Shown piece by piece: positions 8,551 through 17,950 of a stretch of DNA of 64,000 nucleotides (position 1 is the stretch's first letter; every line of letters begins with the position of its first letter). Under the pieces are notes generated by a model that was not told where the DNA came from, did not search any database, and saw only the letters and a program-made list of their open reading frames with translations. A program made the translations under genes and the position numbers. Source of the DNA: DASQBT01 sp963746955 (GTDB lineage: Bacteria; Pseudomonadota; Gammaproteobacteria; Burkholderiales; Thiobacillaceae); the NCBI GenBank assembly GCA_963746955.1, contig CAVVDR010000004.1, positions 248,001-312,000 of the forward strand, written 5' to 3'.

Positions 8551-10357
8551 GTTTCCGCTGACGCCTGCCGAGCCAGAACTGCGTGAAGGCACTCCGTTCG
8601 CGCCAACTTATGGCGATGTTTACCACAGTGTCCACGGCGGCATGGAGCAGGCGCGCCACGTGTTTATCGCCGGCACCGGTCTGCCGGATCGCTGGCGCGG
8701 GCGGGACGGCTTCACTGTTCTGGAGACTGGCTTTGGCCTTGGGCTGAATTTTCTCGCCACGTGGCAGGCGTGGCGCAGCGCGCCCAGACGCCCTCGCCGC
8801 CTGCATTTCGTTTCGGTCGAAAAGCACCCGCTGCGGGTTGCGGATCTTGCCCGCATGCTCGCGCCTTACCGGGAATTGGCGATGCTGAGCGGGGAACTCA
8901 TCGCCGGCTGGCCGCTCCTGGTGCCGGGCTGCCAGCGCCTGCATTTCGAGGAAGGCGGCCTGACCCTGACTCTACTATTCGCCGAGGTGCAGGAGCTCGA
9001 TCAGTTGGTGCTGCAGGCGGATGCCCTGTATCTGGATGGATTCTCGCCTGCCCGCAATCCGGCCATGTGGAGCCCCGAAGTCATGCGCATCCTGGCCCGC
9101 AAGGCCGCCCCCGGCGCGCGCGTGGCCACCTGGAGCGTGGCGGCTGAAGTCCGCAGGAACCTTGAGGCGGCTGGATTCCAGGTGGAGAAACGCCCGGGCT
9201 TTGGGGCCAAGCGGGAGATGCTGGTAGGAGTTTGGAGGGGTACGGGCCCGGCCCCCGGCCGGCCACCCGCAACCGTTGCCATCGTTGGCGCGGGCCTGGC
9301 GGGCACCAGCCTGGCGCAACGCCTGGCCGAGCGAGGCCTGCATGTCAGCCTGTTCGATGCAAGGCCGGCGCCTGCCCAAGGCGCGTCTGGCAACCCGGTT
9401 GGCGTGTTCCGACCGCTGTTTTCCCGCGAAGACAATCACGCCTCGCGTTTCTCCCGCGCGGCGTTCTGTTATGGCATGCACCACTGGGATCGGCTCGCGG
9501 CAGCCGGTCACAACCCTCGCTGGATTTCCTGCGGCGTGGTTCAGATCGCCCGCGATCATGCCGAGGCCCACAAGTGGAAGGAAATTCTGGCTGACTATCC
9601 GGCGGAATATATTCAGACGCTCGAGCCGGAAGAGATCGAACGCCTCACCGGAAACCGACTGGGCGGCTACCGGGTGAGCCTGGGGGGCTGGATCTCCCCG
9701 CCTTCCCTGTGTGCGGCGCAAATCGCGAATCAAGCGACCCGCATCGACAGGCGATTTTCGACAGCGGTCACGGCCATGGAATCCCGCCCATCCGGATGGC
9801 GGTTGACACTGCAAAATCACCCGGAGTCTCCCGATTATCAGACCGTGATCCTTGCCAATGCCGACCGGGCGACCGGCTTCGCTGCCGGCCTGCCGCTGCA
9901 GGCAGTGCGCGGCCAGTTGAGCTATCTGCCCGCAGGCAGCCTGCCCCCCTTTCAGCAGGTGATTGCTCGCGAAGGCTACGTGGCCCCGGCAGTGGACGGC
10001 ATCCATGTGCTGGGTGCCAGCTACGACCTGAACGATACCAGCACTGAATCGCACGCACAGGCCCACGCTGGCAATCTGCAACGGCTGGCAGGACTGCTGC
10101 CGGGCTGGGAGAAGAATTTTTCCGCCGATAGACTCCAAGGCCGCGTCGCGTTCCGCGCCACCACCCCGGACCGCCTGCCCATCATTGGCGCCCTTGAGAC
10201 GGGGCTCTATGCCTGCACCGGGCTAGGCTCGCGCGGCATCGTTTGGAGCGCGCTGGGAGCAGAACTCCTGGCCAGCATGATCTTTGATGAACCCTTGCCG
10301 CTGGAACAAGATCTGGTCGCTTCGGTGTCACCTCAGCGCTTCCGCCAACATCCATGA
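8543..10357 (+). CDS. mnmC: Bifunctional tRNA 5-methylaminomethyl-2-thiouridine biosynthesis protein MnmC
   Basis: MnmC completes the mnm5s2U34 wobble modification: the C-terminal FAD domain removes the carboxymethyl group and the N-terminal domain methylates the resulting amine with SAM. Seen here are the methyltransferase half (LETGFGLGLNFLATW at about 55-69, then LYLDGFSPARNPAMWS) and, from about residue 245, a Rossmann motif VAIVGAGLAGTSLAQRL with a GLGSRGIVWSALGAELLA C-terminal FAD segment. At 604 residues it is slightly shorter than the E. coli enzyme. It starts at GTG 8543 inside addB and its TGA overlaps the addA ATG, so it is translationally coupled into a DNA-repair pair. Confidence 0.95.
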   Translation: MVRFPLTPAEPELREGTPFAPTYGDVYHSVHGGMEQARHVFIAGTGLPDRWRGRDGFTVLETGFGLGLNFLATWQAWRSAPRRPRRLHFVSVEKHPLRVADLARMLAPYRELAMLSGELIAGWPLLVPGCQRLHFEEGGLTLTLLFAEVQELDQLVLQADALYLDGFSPARNPAMWSPEVMRILARKAAPGARVATWSVAAEVRRNLEAAGFQVEKRPGFGAKREMLVGVWRGTGPAPGRPPATVAIVGAGLAGTSLAQRLAERGLHVSLFDARPAPAQGASGNPVGVFRPLFSREDNHASRFSRAAFCYGMHHWDRLAAAGHNPRWISCGVVQIARDHAEAHKWKEILADYPAEYIQTLEPEEIERLTGNRLGGYRVSLGGWISPPSLCAAQIANQATRIDRRFSTAVTAMESRPSGWRLTLQNHPESPDYQTVILANADRATGFAAGLPLQAVRGQLSYLPAGSLPPFQQVIAREGYVAPAVDGIHVLGASYDLNDTSTESHAQAHAGNLQRLAGLLPGWEKNFSADRLQGRVAFRATTPDRLPIIGALETGLYACTGLGSRGIVWSALGAELLASMIFDEPLPLEQDLVASVSPQRFRQHP

Positions 10358-13300
10358 CCGAGACCCGGCAGCTTACCGAACAGGCGCTCGATCCCCGCCA
10401 CAGTGTGGTCGTCGAAGCCTGCGCGGGCAGCGGCAAGACCTGGCTCCTTGTCTCCCGCGTGCTGCGACTGCTGCTGGACGGCGTGCCTCCGGGAGAAATC
10501 CTCGCCATCACCTTCACGCGCAAGGCAGCGCTGGAAATGAAAGCCCGGCTCGACAGCTGGCTGCGCGAACTGGCGACCCGGGACGATGAGTGGGTGCGGA
10601 TTTTCTTGCGCGAGCGGGCGGTGGCGGAAGTCGAACTGGACGCCTGCCTGCCGCGTGCCCGGAGGCTTTATGAAGACCTGTTGACGGCCCAGCCAGGCAT
10701 TACGCTGACCACTTTTCACAGTTGGTTTCTGGATGTGCTGAAACGGGCGCCCATCGAGGAGGGCCTGGCCGGCCGCGAGCTAAGTGAACAAACCGGTCCA
10801 CTGGAAAAGGAAGCCTGGTTGCGGCTGGGCGAGCAACTGGCGCACCAGCCCGAGGGTGAACTTGCACTGGCCTATTCGCGCCTCCTGGTTGAAATCGGCG
10901 CATTCAATACGCGCAAGCTGCTGGGCCGGTTTATTGCAGAACGGCTCGCTTGGCAGGCCATGACTTCAGGCAGGATGGAGGCGCTGCAAGAACACCTGGC
11001 TGGTCTGCGGTTGAGCCTGCCCGTCAGCCCCGATACCGACCTCAATCAAGCACTCAAAGCCGACGCTGCCCTGGGTGCTCAACTCCGGGAATGCTCGGCA
11101 TTGCTGGCGCGCCACCACAAAGCCGAATCCTACCGGGCGGCTGCCCTAGCTATTGAGACTGCGCTTGATCTGTCCGGTGAACATTTGCTCGATAAGTTGT
11201 GCGTCGTCTTTCTTAATCAGAAAGGCGAGCGCCGCCGCGATTGCCCCAAGCCCGGCAAGACCTTGAATGACGCCATTGGAATTGGCGCCGCGGCCCGGCT
11301 CCTGGAACTGCATGATGTGATATGTGACCGTTTGATCGCCACCCGGGAAAATCTCAAAGCCCAAAGACTCTACCATTTCAATGCCGCCGGCCTGCTTTGC
11401 GGCCAGTCCCTCCTCGACCACTACCAGGCAGTCAAATACGAACGCGCGCTGCTGGATTTTGCCGACATAGAATGGGAGTGCGCCCGCCTGCTGCGCAACA
11501 GCGAACAGGCCGATTATCTGCAGTACAAGCTCGATGCCCGCTATCGCCACATTCTGCTGGACGAGTTTCAGGACACCAGCCCGCTGCAATGGCAGATTCT
11601 CTCGGCGTGGCTGCGCTCGTCTCAGTCGGCCGACCGGCTGCCGACCATCTTTCTCGTGGGCGACCCCAAGCAGTCGATTTATCGCTTCCGCGGAGCGGAG
11701 GCCCGGCTGTTCCAATTGGCCAGCAACTGGCTCGAGCAAACCGGCGCGCGGCGCATCGCGCTCAATCATACGCGCCGGCTTGCGCCTACTCTGGTGGAGG
11801 CGGTGAACCGGGTATTTACGCCGATGATGGAGCGCTACCCGGAGTTTTCTATGCATGAGTCCGATCAACGCGAGTTGCCCGGCCGGGCTGAAGTCCTGCC
11901 GCTTGCCCCGGCGCCCGAAGACCTCGGCGTGAGCCGGGCAACCGAATTCCGCAACCCGCTGCTCAAAGCCAGGCCCGAATCAGATGCGCCCGCGCGGAAG
12001 CGCGAGGCCGAAACCCTGGCGGCAAAGCTGCTCCAGATCGAAGGTCACTGGAAAGTCCGGGATCCGGAGAGCGGCCGCATTCGGCCGGCCCGTTGGCAGG
12101 ACGTACTCATCCTGGTGCGGGCGCGCAGCCATCTGCATGTCTACGAAGCCGCCCTTAAGGCTGCTGGAATTCCTTACGCGAGTCCGCGCCGCGGCGGCTT
12201 GCTCGATACCCTGGAAGCGGGGGACCTGCTTGCCTTGCTCAACGCCCTGTCCGCTCCATGGAACGACCTGGCCTTGGCGAGAGCGCTCAAATGCCCGGTG
12301 TTCGACATCAGCGACGACGAATTGCAAAGCCTTGCCCACGACCGCCCGGCCAGCTTGTGGGAGCAGTTGACAAGCACGCGGCAGCCCGGCTCTGCAAATC
12401 TTCAACGCGCCGTCGACTTGCTCGGGGAATGGCGCAGTCTGGCCGGCCGCCTGCCGGTCCACGACCTGCTGGATCGCATCTATCACCGCAGTGGAATAAT
12501 CGAACGCTACGCCGCTGCAACTTCTCCCCGCTTGTTTGACAGCGTACAGGCCAACTTGCGGGCGTTTATGGAGCTGGCCCTGGCGACCTCAGGCGGTCGC
12601 TATCCCAGCCTGCCTGACTTTCTTGCCGAATTGGCCCAGCAGCGGCGCGGGGCCGACGACGAGGCGCCGGACGAAGGCCAGGTGGCGGACACAGGGGACG
12701 CCGTGCGCATCCTGACCGTGCACGGTGCCAAGGGCCTGGAATCTCCCATCGTCTGGCTGCTCGATGCAGGACCGCGCAATTCTCCGGCCGATGGCTACCG
12801 CGTTGTGCTGGACTGGCCGCCGGGCGAACCGGTCCCGCGACATTTTTCCCTGTGCGGGGACAAGTCTCTCAAGGGGGCTTTCCAGCGGCCGGTGCTGGAC
12901 CAGGAGGAACAACTGGCGCAAACGGAGGATCTCAACCTGCTCTATGTGGCCATGACCCGTGCCCGGCAGGGCCTGATCGTCAGCGGCGCGGAAAGCGGAA
13001 GCAAAGCCGCGGGGGAAGGCTGGCAAGGCGTCATTCTCCGCGCGCTCGCGACTGAACGCGATGCAATGCAAGCGGTACTGGGTGAGGACCTGAGCACTGT
13101 GGAGCCCGACCCGTCGATGCCGACTCCAAGCAAGATTTCGGCACCTCCGCCCCTGCCTGCACTGAAATTGCCCGGGCCCATCGGCAGCCTGCGGGACAGC
13201 AACGCAACCACCGAATTTGGCGAACTGGTTCACGCGGTATTGGAACGTCTGGCCCCGCCTGCCCTGCGCGCAGAACGCGCCGACCTGTATCTGTCGCTGG

Positions 13301-13644
13301 GAACGCCCTCACGCTTTGATGACGCCTGGGATCGGGCCAGACAGATTCTGCACGCGCCCCAACTTGTCCGCTTCTTCAATCCGGACAGCTATTTTCGGGC
13401 GCGCAATGAAGTCAGCTATGTTCGCGCTGATGGCAGCCTCAGGCGGATCGACCGGGTGGTGGAATTTGCCGATGAAATCTGGGTGCTGGACTATAAGACC
13501 GGGGAAGCTGAAAGTGCGGAGGCTCTGCTTCACCGTTACCGTGCCCAGGTCGAGGAATATCGCCTGGCCGTCTCTACCCTGATGCCGGGCAAGCCGGTGC
13601 GTTCGGGTTTGATTACTGCCCATGGCGAGTTGCTGACTTTGTAG
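10354..13644 (+). CDS. addA: AddA-like UvrD-family helicase/exonuclease
   Basis: A 1096-residue superfamily 1A helicase fused to a RecB-type nuclease, the motor partner of AddB. Helicase motifs run in order: Walker A EACAGSGKTWLLVSR (about 22-36), FTRKAALEMKARL, TLTTFHSWF, motif II ILLDEFQDTSPLQW, motif III VGDPKQSIYRFRGAEA, motif V LTVHGAKGLESPIVW and motif VI LLYVAMTRARQGLI. The C-terminal nuclease has FGELVHAVLERL, then LRRIDRVVEFADEIWVLDYK. Its ATG overlaps the mnmC stop (ATGA). With addB it should form a complete AddAB-type complex, even though mnmC separates the two. Confidence 0.93.
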   Translation: MTETRQLTEQALDPRHSVVVEACAGSGKTWLLVSRVLRLLLDGVPPGEILAITFTRKAALEMKARLDSWLRELATRDDEWVRIFLRERAVAEVELDACLPRARRLYEDLLTAQPGITLTTFHSWFLDVLKRAPIEEGLAGRELSEQTGPLEKEAWLRLGEQLAHQPEGELALAYSRLLVEIGAFNTRKLLGRFIAERLAWQAMTSGRMEALQEHLAGLRLSLPVSPDTDLNQALKADAALGAQLRECSALLARHHKAESYRAAALAIETALDLSGEHLLDKLCVVFLNQKGERRRDCPKPGKTLNDAIGIGAAARLLELHDVICDRLIATRENLKAQRLYHFNAAGLLCGQSLLDHYQAVKYERALLDFADIEWECARLLRNSEQADYLQYKLDARYRHILLDEFQDTSPLQWQILSAWLRSSQSADRLPTIFLVGDPKQSIYRFRGAEARLFQLASNWLEQTGARRIALNHTRRLAPTLVEAVNRVFTPMMERYPEFSMHESDQRELPGRAEVLPLAPAPEDLGVSRATEFRNPLLKARPESDAPARKREAETLAAKLLQIEGHWKVRDPESGRIRPARWQDVLILVRARSHLHVYEAALKAAGIPYASPRRGGLLDTLEAGDLLALLNALSAPWNDLALARALKCPVFDISDDELQSLAHDRPASLWEQLTSTRQPGSANLQRAVDLLGEWRSLAGRLPVHDLLDRIYHRSGIIERYAAATSPRLFDSVQANLRAFMELALATSGGRYPSLPDFLAELAQQRRGADDEAPDEGQVADTGDAVRILTVHGAKGLESPIVWLLDAGPRNSPADGYRVVLDWPPGEPVPRHFSLCGDKSLKGAFQRPVLDQEEQLAQTEDLNLLYVAMTRARQGLIVSGAESGSKAAGEGWQGVILRALATERDAMQAVLGEDLSTVEPDPSMPTPSKISAPPPLPALKLPGPIGSLRDSNATTEFGELVHAVLERLAPPALRAERADLYLSLGTPSRFDDAWDRARQILHAPQLVRFFNPDSYFRARNEVSYVRADGSLRRIDRVVEFADEIWVLDYKTGEAESAEALLHRYRAQVEEYRLAVSTLMPGKPVRSGLITAHGELLTL

Positions 13645-13769
13645 CGCGCCTTGATTCCTGGTGCATGGACGATCTGCCGCCACCGTCTATGCTGCAAGTT
13701 TTCAACTGGAGACGGAGACAACATGCGCGTCGTTATCCTGTTCACGTCCCTCAAGGCCAGGCGACATTG

Positions 13770-14378
13770 ATGCCATTGGAGCGGCCCTTTTCCGAATCCT
13801 GCGAGCGCAACAAGGAACCCATACTCGCGGTTCTGCGCGAAACCTTTGACCGGCCGGGCGAGGTGCTGGAGATTGGCAGCGGGACCGGACAACATGCGGC
13901 CTATTTCGCCGCCGCCCTGCCTTACCTTCAGTGGCAACCCAGCGATCTGCCCGCCAGCCATGGCGGGATACTTGCCTGGCTGGAACACGCACGCCTGCCC
14001 AACCTGCTGCCGCCGCTGGAACTGGACGTGACCGGAGACTGGCCTGGAAGGACTTTCGACTATGTATTTTCCGCCAACACCCTGCACATTATGGGCTGGC
14101 CGGAAGTCATGCTGTTTTTTGCCGGGACAAGCAAAATGCTCAGGTCGGGCGGTCGCCTGGTGGTCTATGGCCCATTCAATTACGGCGGCGAGTACACCTC
14201 AGAATCCAATGCCCGATTCGATGAATGGCTGAAGGACCGGGATTCTCGCTCCGGTATCCGCCATTTCGAGGAGACCGATGCACTGGCTAAGTGCGCCGGA
14301 TTGCATTTGTTGATGGACCGTGCCATGCCCGCGAATAACCGCATCTTGGTTTGGGAAATGCGCAGGGGACGTCTATAA
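13770..14378 (+). CDS. DUF938 family SAM-dependent methyltransferase
   Basis: A 202-residue class I methyltransferase-fold protein of the DUF938 type. It begins PFSESCERNKEPILAVLRE, followed by motif I EVLEIGSGTGQHAAYFA (about 28-44), the WQPSDLP strand end, and FDYVFSANTLHIMGWPEV, all typical of the family. The substrate is unknown. The frame is open upstream to 13665, but those residues are unlike the family; ATG at 13770 (MPLERPFSES) is preferred, with AGG in the preceding bases. It follows addA by about 125 bp on the same strand. Confidence 0.88.
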   Translation: MPLERPFSESCERNKEPILAVLRETFDRPGEVLEIGSGTGQHAAYFAAALPYLQWQPSDLPASHGGILAWLEHARLPNLLPPLELDVTGDWPGRTFDYVFSANTLHIMGWPEVMLFFAGTSKMLRSGGRLVVYGPFNYGGEYTSESNARFDEWLKDRDSRSGIRHFEETDALAKCAGLHLLMDRAMPANNRILVWEMRRGRL

Positions 14379-14385
14379 CAAAGCC

Positions 14386-14736
14386 ATGCGCATTCACGAT
14401 CTCATCAAGCGCTGGCAGCATCACGAAGCCAGTTATCCAGGCAGCCTGCCGCAAGCGTTACGCCTTCCGCTACGGGACATGGCCCGGGTCCAGGCCTTGC
14501 AGGTGATGTACCCGAACTGCACCGAAGAGGAAATTCTCGCTGATCTGCTGCATGCCGCGCTTGACGAGTTGGAGACGGCCATGCCTTATGTGCCCGGGGC
14601 GCGGGTGATAGCCGAGGATGACCAGGGCGACCCGATCTATGAAGACTTGGGACCCACTCCTCGTTTCTTCAGCCTCAGCCACGAGTTTCTCCGCAAGCTG
14701 GCCCTGCCTGGCGGCAAACCCCGCAGCAGCAAATAG
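14386..14736 (+). CDS. Conserved small protein (pilin-assembly/pilus-tip-annotated family)
   Basis: A 116-residue cytoplasmic-looking protein without signal peptide. It contains MRIHDLIKRWQHHE, PLRDMARVQALQVMYP, EEEILADLLHAALDELE and the notable C-terminal block GDPIYEDLGPTPRFFSLS. This pattern matches a family in Pseudomonas and betaproteobacteria often labelled 'pilin assembly protein' or 'type 1 pili tip component'; I recall the label but know of no biochemical support. ATG at 14386 lies 7 bp after the upstream methyltransferase stop. The stop region carries a 15-bp tandem repeat. No function is asserted. Confidence 0.65.
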   Translation: MRIHDLIKRWQHHEASYPGSLPQALRLPLRDMARVQALQVMYPNCTEEEILADLLHAALDELETAMPYVPGARVIAEDDQGDPIYEDLGPTPRFFSLSHEFLRKLALPGGKPRSSK

Positions 14737-14759
14737 CCCGTCGGCAAATAGCCCGTCGG
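14730..14759. repeat. 15-bp direct tandem repeat at CDS end
   Basis: Two perfect adjacent copies of CAAATAGCCCGTCGG (14730-14744 and 14745-14759). The first copy contains the TAG stop of the upstream gene, and because the unit is a multiple of three the second copy supplies another in-frame TAG. This looks like a small slippage duplication. Confidence 0.9.
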
Positions 14760-14889
14760 TAATATTTACAGTTCCCCGGCAGCTAACCGGCCACCAGCTT
14801 GAAGAGCCCGGTAGAACGGCCATTTAGGAGACTAGCACGGTTCATGCTTTAGTCCCTGCATACAGGCACACTCACTTTGGAGGGGCATC

Positions 14890-15132
14890 ATGTACTTGGG
14901 GCCGTTTATCATCTTTGCCGGGTTTGCCGGCCTGTTTTTTGTGCCGGGTTTTCTCGATATTCCTCTCGCGCACCTGACCTTCCGCCAGGTGATTTCCGAA
15001 GGCTTGTCTGCCCTGTTCGCGCTGATCGCGCTCGCCGCTCTGGCTCGTTCCATCGAGTTCGATCCCGTTTGGCCCTGGCGGCCAGAATTCCGCCGGGCAA
15101 TGGCTTGGGTATGGGATGCCAAACGCCCGTAA
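14890..15132 (+). CDS. Small membrane protein of unknown function
   Basis: An 80-residue protein with two likely transmembrane helices: MYLGPFIIFAGFAGLFFVPG near the N-terminus and SALFALIALAALARSI near residues 40-55, then a Trp-rich C-terminus (FDPVWPWRPEF, AWVWDAKRP). A good GGAGG site lies 8-10 bp upstream of ATG 14890, which supports real translation. I do not recognise a family. It lies about 150 bp after the preceding gene and just before argJ. Confidence 0.6.
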   Translation: MYLGPFIIFAGFAGLFFVPGFLDIPLAHLTFRQVISEGLSALFALIALAALARSIEFDPVWPWRPEFRRAMAWVWDAKRP

Positions 15133-15162
15133 AATGGCGGCTTTCGAAGATCGAAGGCCGCA

Positions 15163-16392
15163 ATGCCCGTCAACCTCTCTTCGCCCGTTCCCGCATCACT
15201 CCATCCCGTTGCCGGCCTTCGTCTCGGCATTGCCTCCGCCGGTATCAAGAAGCCGGGCCGCCGCGATCTGACCCTCATCGAGCTTGCTCCCGGCTCGAAT
15301 GTGGCCGGCGTATTCACACAAAACCGTTTTTGCGCCGCGCCTGTCACGCTTTGCCGTGAGCGGTTGGCACGGGGAAGCGCGATCCGTGCCTTGCTCGTCA
15401 ACACTGGCAACGCCAATGCCGGCACCGGTGCAGAAGGACTCGCACTTGCCCGCCGGAGCTGCGACGCCGTTGCGGAGATCATGGGGTTGAGTGCGGAAAG
15501 CGTGCTGCCGTTTTCCACCGGGGTCATTCTGGAGCCGCTGCCAATAGACAAGATCATCGCCGCGCTGCCGGACGCGAAGGCCGACCTTGCGCCTGATCAC
15601 TGGAGCGAAGCCTCCCACGCCATCATGACCACCGACATCGTTGCCAAGGCGGCCTCGGCGCAAATCAAGATGGGCGGCACGAATATCACCGTCACCGGCA
15701 TGGCCAAGGGCTCCGGCATGATCCATCCCAACATGGCCACCATGCTGGGCTATGTGGCCACTGATGCGCGCGTGTCGCGCGAGTGTCTGAACCAACTGGC
15801 GAAAGAGGTGGCGGATATTTCGTTCAACTGCGTGACGGTGGATGGCGACACCTCCACCAACGACTCCTTCATCCTCATTGCCACAGGTCGGGCCGATCAT
15901 GCGGAAATCACTGAACCGGGCTCGGCCGATTATGCTGCGCTGAAGGCCTTACTGAGCAGGGTCGCGGTCACGCTCGCTCAGGCCATGGCCCGCGATGGCG
16001 AAGGGGCGACCAAATTCATCACGGTACAAGTGGACGCTGGCCGTGACCGTGCTGAGTGCAAGCAGATTGCGTATGCCATCGCCAGGTCGCCGCTGGTGAA
16101 AACCGCCTTCTTCGCTTCCGATCCCAACCTGGGACGCATCCTGGCGGCCATCGGCTACGCGGGCGTGGCGGACCTGAATGTGGATCAACTCCAAGTCTAT
16201 CTGGGGGATGCGCTGGTGGCTGAAAAGGGCGGCCGCGCCGCGAGCTACACCGAGGCGGCCGGCGCCGCGCTAATGAGGGAAAGTGAAATCACGATCAGGG
16301 CGGTGCTCAACCGGGGAATGGCCAGCGCCACCGTATGGACCTGCGATCTGTCCTACGATTACGTCAAGATTAATGCCGAATACCGGACCTGA
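15163..16392 (+). CDS. argJ: Bifunctional ornithine acetyltransferase / N-acetylglutamate synthase
   Basis: ArgJ transfers acetyl from N-acetylornithine to glutamate (the cyclic arginine pathway) and in bifunctional forms can also use acetyl-CoA. The 409-residue protein has the family signature KGSGMIHPNMATMLGY at about residues 185-200; the Ala-Thr bond inside is the autoproteolysis site and the Thr becomes the catalytic nucleophile. FTQNRFCAAPV, LVNTGNANAGTG, VDGDTSTNDS and DPNLGRILAAIGYAG are also conserved. The C-terminus NAEYRT is the expected end. Whether it is mono- or bifunctional cannot be read from the sequence alone. A DUF815 ATPase gene follows, a common neighbour in betaproteobacteria. 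Confidence 0.97.
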   Translation: MPVNLSSPVPASLHPVAGLRLGIASAGIKKPGRRDLTLIELAPGSNVAGVFTQNRFCAAPVTLCRERLARGSAIRALLVNTGNANAGTGAEGLALARRSCDAVAEIMGLSAESVLPFSTGVILEPLPIDKIIAALPDAKADLAPDHWSEASHAIMTTDIVAKAASAQIKMGGTNITVTGMAKGSGMIHPNMATMLGYVATDARVSRECLNQLAKEVADISFNCVTVDGDTSTNDSFILIATGRADHAEITEPGSADYAALKALLSRVAVTLAQAMARDGEGATKFITVQVDAGRDRAECKQIAYAIARSPLVKTAFFASDPNLGRILAAIGYAGVADLNVDQLQVYLGDALVAEKGGRAASYTEAAGAALMRESEITIRAVLNRGMASATVWTCDLSYDYVKINAEYRT

Positions 16393-16659
16393 GTGGGGAC
16401 ATTTTTCTCTCGCCGTGAATTTCGATATTTCGCTAATCTGCAGAAACAGCCGGGATAAGTTCGCCGCATAGCTTGTGCCCCAAGGCCCTTGCCAGCCAAC
16501 CATATCGCCTGTCAACCGCTTGCCGGCCTGGTCGGCGCGTACCCTGTCGTGGGGCTTGTACGCAGTGCACGTAACAATTCCAAGGAGCCTGGCTGGATCG
16601 GACAAACTTCCTGCGCGCCCGACTTCTGACAAAGTTGAGGCGTCCGGTAAAATCTCCTC

Positions 16660-17532
16660 ATGAATCCGACCAGTCTGGACACCCTGCTCGCCCGCGCCGA
16701 AAGTCTGCTCGCGCGGCTTGAAGCGTATTTGCCCAGCCTGCCCCCGGTACTGAACTGGAAACAGGTCGGGGCCGCGCGCTGGCTGGCCGAATCGCGACAA
16801 CTGCGCCCCATCCTTCGCCCGCATCGGATCGAACCCAGACACCTGCTCGGCATCGACGAACAGAAACGACGGGTGGATGCCAACACCCGCCAGTTCGTTC
16901 AGGGCAAGCCGGCCAACAATGTGCTGCTGACCGGCAGTCGCGGGACGGGCAAATCCTCGTTGGTAAAAGCCATGATGACCAAGTATGCGACCAAGGGGCT
17001 GCGTTTGATTGAAGTGGACAAGGCCGGCTTGAGCCATCTGCCCGAATTGTGCGACCGGGTGGCCGATGAACCTTATCGCTTCGTGCTATTTTGCGACGAT
17101 CTGTCCTTTGCCGCAGATGAACCGGGCTACCCCGCGCTGAAAGCGGCGCTGGACGGGTCCCTGGCGGGTCCACTGGACAATGTGCTGATCTACGCCACGT
17201 CCAATCGACGCCACCTGATGCCCGAATACCTGGCCGAAAATGAAGAGGCCCGACACATTGGGGGAGAAGTCCATCCTGGCGAAGCCACCGAAGAGAAGAC
17301 TTCTTTGTCGGAACGCTTCGGCCTGTGGGTGAGCTTTTACCCCATGGATCAAGAAGCCTATCTGGCCATTGCCCATCACTGGGCGGCAACCCTGTCCGGC
17401 GATCGTATCGAAGCGCGCGATTTCGAAACCGAAGCTCTGCGCTGGGCGCTTGCGCGCGGCGCCCGCTCGGGCCGGGTAGCATGGCAGTTCGCGCGCGACT
17501 GGGTGGGCGGCAGGCTTAGTCAGACCGCGTGA
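16660..17532 (+). CDS. DUF815 family AAA ATP-binding protein
   Basis: A 290-residue ATPase of the DUF815 type. The Walker A motif is LLTGSRGTGKSSLVKAM (about residues 88-104), the Walker B-like strand is FVLFCDDLSFAADEPGY, and a sensor-1-like ATSNRRHLMPEYLAEN follows. The segment SLSERFGLWVSFYPMDQEAYL is characteristic of the family, which is annotated only as predicted ATPase. It starts at ATG 16660, after a 267-bp gap from argJ in which I see no further gene. Confidence 0.9.
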   Translation: MNPTSLDTLLARAESLLARLEAYLPSLPPVLNWKQVGAARWLAESRQLRPILRPHRIEPRHLLGIDEQKRRVDANTRQFVQGKPANNVLLTGSRGTGKSSLVKAMMTKYATKGLRLIEVDKAGLSHLPELCDRVADEPYRFVLFCDDLSFAADEPGYPALKAALDGSLAGPLDNVLIYATSNRRHLMPEYLAENEEARHIGGEVHPGEATEEKTSLSERFGLWVSFYPMDQEAYLAIAHHWAATLSGDRIEARDFETEALRWALARGARSGRVAWQFARDWVGGRLSQTA

Positions 17533-17950
17533 ACCCGCGTATAGCGAGCCGCGCAGCGGAGGGATCCACTATAACCGGCTTGCGACAAAGGTGCTTGCTC
17601 GAGTCTGATTGCTTGTGATGTGACGATGTGGGGGACCTGGCTCAAACTGGTTGCCCTATCGTATCCATGCTATCTTCTTGCCGTATTGGAGATGCCGGCA
17701 TCTGTTTATGCGTTACACTTAATTTCTGATGACTTGATGTATCGAGAGTCGCAGGTGCCTTCAGAAAACGTTTTGGTTGCCGCTCAGCAGCGGTCTTGGA
17801 GGCGCGCGCCGTATCCAAATTTGGCCTTTGCGATCTCGGATAAAAGGGCGATAAGAAATAAATGAATAACACGTCACGCACCACTCGTTTCCAGCTTGCA
17901 CGTTCCCTTCCGGACCAGGGATACACTTTCTTCTCGCGCGCGCGGCTGCT
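17533..17950. other. 418-bp intergenic region before the Crp/Fnr gene
   Basis: No recognisable gene. An 81-codon frame at 17620-17865 starting with GTG has no family resemblance, no convincing ribosome-binding site and mixed composition, so I do not call it. The DNA near 17815-17880 is more AT-rich than its neighbours and probably holds the promoter of the following regulator. Confidence 0.5.

Noticed and set aside
6940..8592. Minus-strand open frame of about 550 codons antisense to addB
   Set aside because: addB has clear nuclease motifs on the plus strand; the antisense frame has none.
13723..13770. Tiny frame starting ATGCGCGTCGTTATCCTG before the DUF938 gene
   Set aside because: Only about 15 codons, ends in the next gene's start region; no evidence that it is a leader peptide.
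17620..17865. 81-codon plus-strand frame before the Crp/Fnr gene
   Set aside because: GTG start without a good ribosome-binding site, no family, and it likely overlaps the regulator's promoter.
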